A stretch of 11,370 nt of DNA from Spartobacteria bacterium (GTDB lineage: Bacteria; Verrucomicrobiota; Verrucomicrobiia; Chthoniobacterales; Terrimicrobiaceae): NCBI GenBank assembly GCA_947487745.1, contig CANKXQ010000027.1, positions 1 through 11,370 on the forward strand, read 5' to 3'. A model generated the notes under the pieces. The model was not told the origin of the DNA and ran no database searches. It saw nothing but the letters and a program-made list of their open reading frames with translations. Each line of letters opens with the position of its first letter. The first letter of the stretch is position 1. Below, in pieces: positions 7,023-11,370 of the stretch. A program made the position numbers and the translations under genes.

Positions 7023-8213
7023 TTAGGCTAGGCCTTTCAACATGCCGTGCCAGTAGAGTTGCGGAAGAATGTAACGTTTGAGAATCCACATGGAATACCG
7101 CTCCTTGGCTTGATTGAAGGGAAATGTCTCGCAGGGTTTTCCATCGTAGTCGAATTCGGCGAGGAGCATGCGTCCACGACGGGTGATAATAGGACACGAA
7201 GTGTAGCCATTGTAGCGCCCTGAAAGCAGTCGGCCTGCGCGGTGGGCGAGGAGGTTTTGCACCAGTATGGGAGCCTGTTTGCGAATGGCCGCACCTGTTC
7301 GGCCGGTGGGCAGACTGCTGGCGTCCCCGAGAGCGAAGATGTCCGGAAAGCGGGTGTGCTGCAGAGTGAATTTGTCCACATCGACCCAGCCAGCCTTGTC
7401 GGCGAGGGGGCTGAGACGAATGAAGTCCGGAGCGCACATTGGCGGGGTGACATGGAGCAAGTCGAACGGAATGGCGCGCCGCTCCTTGGTTCGGACATCT
7501 TCAACGATTGCTTCTCGGGCCTCGCCGCTCACCTCGACCAAGTGGTGGTGGAAGAGCGTTTCAATGCCACGGGTGGCGATAATTTTTTCCAGTGCGGGAC
7601 GGTATTTATCGATGCCAGAAATCGTGGCGCCGGGAGCAATATACAAAAAGCGCGAGCGGTCGCGCAGGCCTTTCCGGCGGATGTAATCCTCCGCCAGATA
7701 GAGGATTTTTTGTGGTGCGCCGCCGCATTTGATTGCGGTCTGTGGCATGGTGAAAACGGCCGTGCCGCCAGAGAATCCATGCAATGCCCGCCATGTGGAA
7801 TCGACTGTTTCGAAGCTGTAATTCGAGCAAATGCCATTTTTCCCCATCCCGGCGCGCAGTCCGGGGACGGCGTCCCAGTCGAGCTTGATGCCGGGGCAAA
7901 CCACGAGCTGATCGTAGGTGTGCCGAGCCCCGTCGGAGGTGGTAACGGCTTTCTCAAACGGCTCGAAGGAGAGGGCCGCCGCGCGAATCCAAGTGACGCC
8001 TCGTGGAATGACATCCGCCTCATTGCGCTTTGTTATGGCTTTATCAACCACGCCTGCCCCCACAAGGGTCCAGAGCGGTTGGTAGTAGTGCTTGGTCGAA
8101 GGTTCGATAATCGCAATGTCCAAGCTGCGGTCTACGCGATGCAGACGGGCAGCAACGGTGATGCCGGCCGTGCCGCCGCCGACAATCAGGATATTGTGGT
8201 GATTTAAAGTCAT
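7023..8213 (-). CDS. sqr: Sulfide:quinone oxidoreductase, type II (SQOR-like)
   Basis: This 396-residue FAD enzyme oxidizes sulfide at the membrane surface, passing electrons to quinone and the sulfane sulfur to a thiol acceptor. The N-terminal Rossmann motif ILIVGGGTAGITVAARL (8-24) binds FAD. The redox cysteine pair is Cys163 in KCGGAPQKILYL and Cys340 in YTSCPIITRRGRMLLAEFD, both contexts matching the mitochondrial-type enzyme (KCAGAPQKI and GYTSCPL). A second FAD/quinone motif, DIFALGDASSLPTGRTGAAI, lies near 287-306. The C-terminal ETFPFNQAKER...YWHGMLKG also matches that group. Length is about normal. It is the last gene of the operon: its ATG is 15 nt after the tauE stop, with an AAGGG 10 nt upstream as a possible ribosome site that overlaps the end of tauE. 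Confidence in function is high. Confidence 0.95.
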   Translation of the reverse strand: MTLNHHNILIVGGGTAGITVAARLHRVDRSLDIAIIEPSTKHYYQPLWTLVGAGVVDKAITKRNEADVIPRGVTWIRAAALSFEPFEKAVTTSDGARHTYDQLVVCPGIKLDWDAVPGLRAGMGKNGICSNYSFETVDSTWRALHGFSGGTAVFTMPQTAIKCGGAPQKILYLAEDYIRRKGLRDRSRFLYIAPGATISGIDKYRPALEKIIATRGIETLFHHHLVEVSGEAREAIVEDVRTKERRAIPFDLLHVTPPMCAPDFIRLSPLADKAGWVDVDKFTLQHTRFPDIFALGDASSLPTGRTGAAIRKQAPILVQNLLAHRAGRLLSGRYNGYTSCPIITRRGRMLLAEFDYDGKPCETFPFNQAKERYSMWILKRYILPQLYWHGMLKGLA

Positions 8214-8228
8214 GGGCGCATTTTCCCT

Positions 8229-9038
8229 TCAGCGTTTTGGGAGGAACGGAGTGAGGTTTTGAAGGAGCATGTAAAGTCCGACCGCCCACATCGCAGCGGC
8301 GAATACTTTGCGGAGGACCGGACCGGTCAATCGTGCGCGCATCGCCCCGCCGCCGAGCATTCCGAGGAGTCCGCCCGCAAGAAAAAGGACAGCGGTCGGC
8401 ATCGGGAAGGCTTGCCCCTGCGCGATGTTTGAGGCAACGCCGGACACGGAAATGAGAAAAATCACCAATAGCGAAGTGGCCACGGCCCGGTGAATGGTTG
8501 TTCCGGTGACATACAGCAAGGCGGGCACAATGATGAAGCCGCCACCAACGCCGAAGAGTCCTGAAAGAACGCCGGCAACGGCACCGGCAACCATGAGTCG
8601 CGTGTGGCAACCGGGGCCGGGCTTTCCATCGCCTTGAAGAACGCAGGGGCCCACAGAATCGGCGTTTTCAGCTTTTCCCACCCACATTCTCCAGCCGACG
8701 AAATTCATGAGCACAGCGAAGCAGGAGAGAAGGAGTGAAGCGGGAAGGAAGGATCCGATCCAAGTTCCCAGCGGCGCAAAAACCATGCCACCAAGGGCGA
8801 AAACCATTCCCGACCGCAGATCAATTTCGCGTGCCTTCAACCGGAGCATGGCACCAAATCCTGCTGTGGCGCCAACAACTGCCAGACTGAGTCCGATGGC
8901 GCTCCGAATTGGAATGCCGAGACCATAAATCAACAGCGGCACTGCAAAGATCGAGCCTCCTCCCCCGGTCAGGCCGAGCGAAATTCCCACGACTAAGCCG
9001 TAAAGAAAGCCGGACAGGTCGTGGAGAATGGCGCTCAT
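8229..9038 (-). CDS. TauE/SafE (DUF81) family sulfite/sulfur anion exporter
   Basis: This 269-residue integral membrane protein has the internal two-fold repeat of the family: GLTGGGGSIFAVPLLIY (22-38) in the first half and GLFGVGGGFIIVPALLYV in the second. About eight hydrophobic segments are visible. The central loop carries an unusual Cys-containing insert (PCVLQGDGKPGPGCH). The protein most likely exports the sulfite or thiosulfate made by its neighbours; the exact substrate is inferred from context. Its ATG overlaps the stop of the upstream dioxygenase by four bases (ATGA at 9035-9038), a translational-coupling arrangement. The stop is 15 nt before the SQR start. A similar tauE gene accompanies cstB and sqr in the staphylococcal cst locus. 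Confidence 0.9.
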   Translation of the reverse strand: MSAILHDLSGFLYGLVVGISLGLTGGGGSIFAVPLLIYGLGIPIRSAIGLSLAVVGATAGFGAMLRLKAREIDLRSGMVFALGGMVFAPLGTWIGSFLPASLLLSCFAVLMNFVGWRMWVGKAENADSVGPCVLQGDGKPGPGCHTRLMVAGAVAGVLSGLFGVGGGFIIVPALLYVTGTTIHRAVATSLLVIFLISVSGVASNIAQGQAFPMPTAVLFLAGGLLGMLGGGAMRARLTGPVLRKVFAAAMWAVGLYMLLQNLTPFLPKR

Positions 9039-10453
9039 GCAAGAACAGCGCCGGGCGCGTTTTCAAATTTATCCGCCACGCAGGTGACCTCGTAACCATT
9101 TCGCGCAAGGAAGGCGCTGGCACCCGTGGCGCGTTGGCCCGTTTGACAATGGACCACAAGAGGAACCCTTGGAACCTCCGCAAGGCGATGACGAAGGCGT
9201 GTGTGGGCGATGTTGTGCGCGTTTTGTATATGGCGTCCTCCGAATTCCGTGGCCTTCCTGACATCAAGCGTGAAGTCGTCACCATTCCCGCCCAACAGTG
9301 CCGGCACGGCATGGAAATCCACGGTCTGGAATTTTGTCATTAGTTCTGCAGGAGCCTCGGCAAGGGCGGGAGTAGGAAAAAATCCCGCAATTCGATCGAA
9401 CCCGATCCTTACCAGTTGGCGAACGCAATCCTGCGCGGCGTCGGCATCATCGGCGACAATGGCAATCTCCTGTTCCGGAGCAAGAAAGCTGCCTGCGAAG
9501 TCCGAAAATTTCTCCGGCGGGGTGAAGAGGCTGCCGCGAAGGTGGCCATTAAGAAATTTGGAGCGCGACCTCGTGTCCAGAACGACAAAGCCGGGTTCGC
9601 TCAGCCGGGGCAGAATTTCAGCGAGACTCATCAAACGAGCCTTCGGAAGTTCGCCCAGCACGGCAGGGCCGACTTTGTTCACATGCTTCATATTGGCGAA
9701 GTAGGCGGGCGGTTCGGGTTGTCCGCTGAGAATGAAATTCACAAACGCCTCCTCGCTTTCGTTGAGGGCCAACTTGAGCGCGGGGTTGAATTTCTCCTCG
9801 TAGCCAAAAGTGGAATTTGGGATAGAGCCAAGCGCTTTGCCGCACGCACTCCCTGCACCGTGGGCGGGCAAGACCTGAAGATGGCAGGGAAGCTCGGACA
9901 CCTTGCGAAGGCTTTTATACAAGGCCCGTGCACCCTGCTCCTGAGTGCCTTCAAGCCCGGCCGCCTGTTCCAAAAGATCCGGGCGTCCAGCGTCTCCCAC
10001 GAAAAGGAAATCGCCGCTGAGCATGGCGATCGGCTCGTTCGCACCGCCGCCGTGGTCGGTAACCAGATAAACCATGTGTTCCGGCGTGTGACCTGGCGTG
10101 TGCACCGCTTGCAGCTCGATGTTGCCGATTTTGAAGGAGTCCCCATCGTGGAGCGGATGGTAAGCAGGGAGGTCTTTTGCCCACTCGCTCTGCCAGTCAG
10201 GCCCACCATCTTCAGAGAGGTAGAGTTTGATGGTTGGATCGGTAGCTGCGAATTCCCGCGCTCCGCTGACGAAATCCGCGTGGATATGGGTCTCGGCAAC
10301 GGCCGTGATTTTCAGACCCTCGTGCTTGGCGATTTCCTGGTAGCGGTCGATATCCCGCTCGGGATCGACGATGACGGCTTCACCCGTTCTTTGGCAGCCG
10401 ATGAGGTAGGAGTATTGGGCCAAGGCGGGGTCGGAGATTTGTTTGAGAAACAT
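9035..10453 (-). CDS. CstB-like persulfide dioxygenase with two rhodanese domains
   Basis: This 472-residue enzyme has an N-terminal metallo-beta-lactamase fold (about 1-240) with THIHADFVSGA (55-65), HTPGHTPEH (118-126) and SGDFLFVGDAGRPD (146-159). His56, His122 and Asp148 are the expected non-haem iron ligands of ETHE1-type persulfide dioxygenases. Cys204 (GSACGKALG) corresponds to the Cys near the iron in CstB. A first rhodanese-like domain (about 275-355) has no catalytic Cys (VADDADAAQD in its place). The second (about 380-472) has the active loop HCQTGQRAT with Cys436. This three-part layout matches staphylococcal CstB, which turns persulfides into thiosulfate. The start at 10453 (MFLKQISDPALAQYS) is the family start. 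A longer frame begins at 10513 but its extra residues only overlap the preceding gene. It begins 13 nt after the rhodanese-DUF2892 stop. No Shine-Dalgarno is visible. Confidence 0.93.
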   Translation of the reverse strand: MFLKQISDPALAQYSYLIGCQRTGEAVIVDPERDIDRYQEIAKHEGLKITAVAETHIHADFVSGAREFAATDPTIKLYLSEDGGPDWQSEWAKDLPAYHPLHDGDSFKIGNIELQAVHTPGHTPEHMVYLVTDHGGGANEPIAMLSGDFLFVGDAGRPDLLEQAAGLEGTQEQGARALYKSLRKVSELPCHLQVLPAHGAGSACGKALGSIPNSTFGYEEKFNPALKLALNESEEAFVNFILSGQPEPPAYFANMKHVNKVGPAVLGELPKARLMSLAEILPRLSEPGFVVLDTRSRSKFLNGHLRGSLFTPPEKFSDFAGSFLAPEQEIAIVADDADAAQDCVRQLVRIGFDRIAGFFPTPALAEAPAELMTKFQTVDFHAVPALLGGNGDDFTLDVRKATEFGGRHIQNAHNIAHTRLRHRLAEVPRVPLVVHCQTGQRATGASAFLARNGYEVTCVADKFENAPGAVLA

Positions 10454-10466
10454 GATTCTGAATTTG

Positions 10467-11012
10467 TTATTTGGAACTGCACGAGGAGCCTTGATTCCAT
10501 GGCATGCGGGCAATGAGCATCCCCATGCCGCACCAATCCGTGGCTCCGGCGAAAATCAAACCCGCACCGACAAATCCCGAAAGCCAGATGAACGCCGGAT
10601 TGACAATTTGGGAGAGGATCACACCGGTGAAGACGAGGAAGCCTGCGGCGATGCGGACCTGACGCTCGAGCGAGATGACCCGGGATGCTCCACGATTCAC
10701 CGGCAGTCCGGCGGCGGCCCATGCCGATGTGCCGCCTTCCACCACGGAGCATTTTTCAAATCCCGACTGCTCAAGCTTGGTGGCCGCTTGTTTGGCGCGT
10801 CCGCCGGATTGGCACAGGATGTAAACCGGTTTGGCTTTCAAGAAGCCACCCGACGCGGCGAGCTGCGCGCCATCCAAGCGATCAAGCGGAATCAAATGCA
10901 CGCCGGGCACATGGATTTGGCTGTGCTCGGCCGGTGTGCGCACATCGAGGAGTTGCGCAGCGGAGTCTGATTCAAGGATGGATTGGAGTTCGGTTGGTTG
11001 GATGTTTGTCAT
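10467..11012 (-). CDS. Rhodanese domain fused to DUF2892 membrane domain (YgaP-like sulfurtransferase)
   Basis: This 181-residue inner-membrane sulfurtransferase has a cytoplasmic rhodanese domain (about 3-108) with LLDVRTPAEHSQIHVPGV and the catalytic loop LCQSGGRA, where Cys67 would carry a persulfide. Residues 118-181 form a DUF2892 unit with two TM helices (AAGFLVFTGVILSQIV and IWLSGFVGAGLIFAGA) ending in the family signature DWCGMGMLIARMPWN. E. coli YgaP has the same layout. It is the first gene of the sulfide operon, 108 nt from the divergent pyruvate kinase start, and has a well-placed promoter. It probably passes sulfane sulfur between SQR and the dioxygenase at the membrane, the part played by CstA in the staphylococcal locus; that role is inferred. 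The ATG at 11012 gives a normal rhodanese N-terminus; there is no Shine-Dalgarno. Confidence 0.92.
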   Translation of the reverse strand: MTNIQPTELQSILESDSAAQLLDVRTPAEHSQIHVPGVHLIPLDRLDGAQLAASGGFLKAKPVYILCQSGGRAKQAATKLEQSGFEKCSVVEGGTSAWAAAGLPVNRGASRVISLERQVRIAAGFLVFTGVILSQIVNPAFIWLSGFVGAGLIFAGATDWCGMGMLIARMPWNQGSSCSSK

Positions 11013-11033
11013 AGAAGAGTGGTGTGTTTTATT

Positions 11034-11062
11034 TATATATCGTCATACATCGATTAAAGCAA
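11034..11062 (-). promoter_or_regulatory. Predicted promoter of the sulfide-oxidation operon
   Basis: On the minus strand TTGCTT (11062-11057) is followed by exactly 17 nt and TATATA (11039-11034). The start point would be near 11027, leaving a leader of about 15 nt before the ATG at 11012. Two further TTGCTT-17 nt elements of this kind do not occur by eye in the intergenic regions, apart from that of the regulator gene. Confidence 0.6.
11037..11054. promoter_or_regulatory. Candidate ArsR operator, ATCG-N8-CGATAT
   Basis: On the minus strand ATCG (11054-11051), eight bases ATGTATGA, then CGATAT (11042-11037). The repeat covers the spacer and overlaps the -10 box of the operon promoter, so a bound dimer would block RNA polymerase. 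The regulator promoter at 6658-6676 carries the same ATCG-N8-CGATAT string. Confidence 0.55.
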
Positions 11063-11075
11063 CGTGTTTTTTTAA

Positions 11076-11096
11076 CAACTGAAATCTTGCCAGTTG
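11076..11096. promoter_or_regulatory. Inverted repeat CAACTG-N9-CAGTTG in the divergent intergenic region
   Basis: Perfect 6-bp arms at 11076-11081 and 11091-11096, separated by nine bases, lie 25-45 nt upstream of the pyruvate kinase ATG. It may be an operator or a leader hairpin for pyruvate kinase, or chance; no partner is known. Confidence 0.3.
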
Positions 11097-11120
11097 CGCC
11101 GTCGGGTTTTTGATAGCCGT

Positions 11121-11370
11121 ATGCGCAAGACCAAAATCATCTGCACACTGGGGCCAGCCTCCGGCTCGGAGGAAGTCATCAGAGGGCTGCTTGAAGCCGG
11201 AGCGAATATCTTTCGTTTGAACATGAGCCACGCGACCCATGAGTGGGTGCGCGAGGTTGTGAAAAAAATCCGGCGTCTTGCAGCGGATCTGAACCTGAAC
11301 TGCGGCATCCTCCTCGACACACAGGGGCCTGCGATCCGCACGGGCGACCTGCCAACGAAATTAAATCTGA
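11121..11370 (+). CDS. pyk: Pyruvate kinase (N-terminal part, runs off the window)
   Basis: The 83 visible residues start MRKTKIICTLGPASGSEEVI, the classic pyruvate kinase N-terminus. They include FRLNMSHATHEW (the conserved RLNFSHG loop, with the Phe and Gly replaced by Met and Ala) and ILLDTQGPAIRTGDL (usually LLDTKGPEIRTG), which contribute to the nucleotide, phosphoenolpyruvate and cation site. The enzyme makes pyruvate and ATP in the last step of glycolysis. The gene is divergent from the sulfide operon, with 108 nt between start codons, and there is no sign of a functional link. The start fits the family exactly; no Shine-Dalgarno is seen. The frame remains open at the window edge. Confidence 0.95.
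   Translation, partial: MRKTKIICTLGPASGSEEVIRGLLEAGANIFRLNMSHATHEWVREVVKKIRRLAADLNLNCGILLDTQGPAIRTGDLPTKLNL

Noticed and set aside
10454..10513. N-terminal extension of the persulfide dioxygenase
   Set aside because: The family begins at the MFLKQ Met; the extra 20 residues overlap the 3' end of the rhodanese-DUF2892 gene in another frame.

Overview
The window most likely comes from a Verrucomicrobiota-type bacterium. This is inferred from the giant beta-strand-repeat autotransporter, the heptamer TTGGATG microsatellite in its leader, the moderately high GC content and the near absence of Shine-Dalgarno sequences. No rRNA or marker gene is present to prove it. I found no tRNA, rRNA, CRISPR array, transposase or phage gene.

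Region 1 (1-2714, minus strand) is the N-terminal 904 residues of a very large secreted/autotransporter protein built from tandem PATR-type repeats, and it runs off the left edge. Its upstream region (2715-3389) has no convincing gene. It holds a heptamer microsatellite, a long nested palindrome and a stretch that may be a dispersed repeat. Region 2 (3390-6552, minus strand) holds a small coiled-coil/membrane protein gene and a large secreted chitin-degrading enzyme. That enzyme joins a copper LPMO (AA10), two CBM2-like modules and a GH18 chitinase by Pro-Thr linkers, which are encoded by pure hexanucleotide arrays.

Region 3 (6683-11012) is a sulfide/persulfide detoxification unit. Four minus-strand genes form a tight operon, in transcription order: a rhodanese-DUF2892 membrane protein, a CstB-like persulfide dioxygenase-rhodanese fusion, a TauE/SafE exporter, and a type II sulfide:quinone oxidoreductase. 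A plus-strand ArsR-family regulator gene converges on the end of the operon and stops 13 nt from the SQR stop codon. The expected flow is sulfide to persulfide (SQR), persulfide to sulfite/thiosulfate (CstB-like), sulfur transfer by the rhodanese, and anion export by TauE.

The most interesting signal is that the two promoters of this unit lie about 4.4 kb apart on opposite strands but share the same layout. Each has a TTGCTTT -35 region followed by an ATCG-N8-CGATAT inverted repeat over the -10 region. This is a good candidate operator for the ArsR protein, acting on both itself and the operon. The regulator lacks a Cys in the helix where BigR/SqrR carry one, and instead has a CxxxC pair in its last helix.

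Region 4 (11121 to the right edge, plus strand) is the N-terminus of pyruvate kinase, divergent from the sulfur operon.
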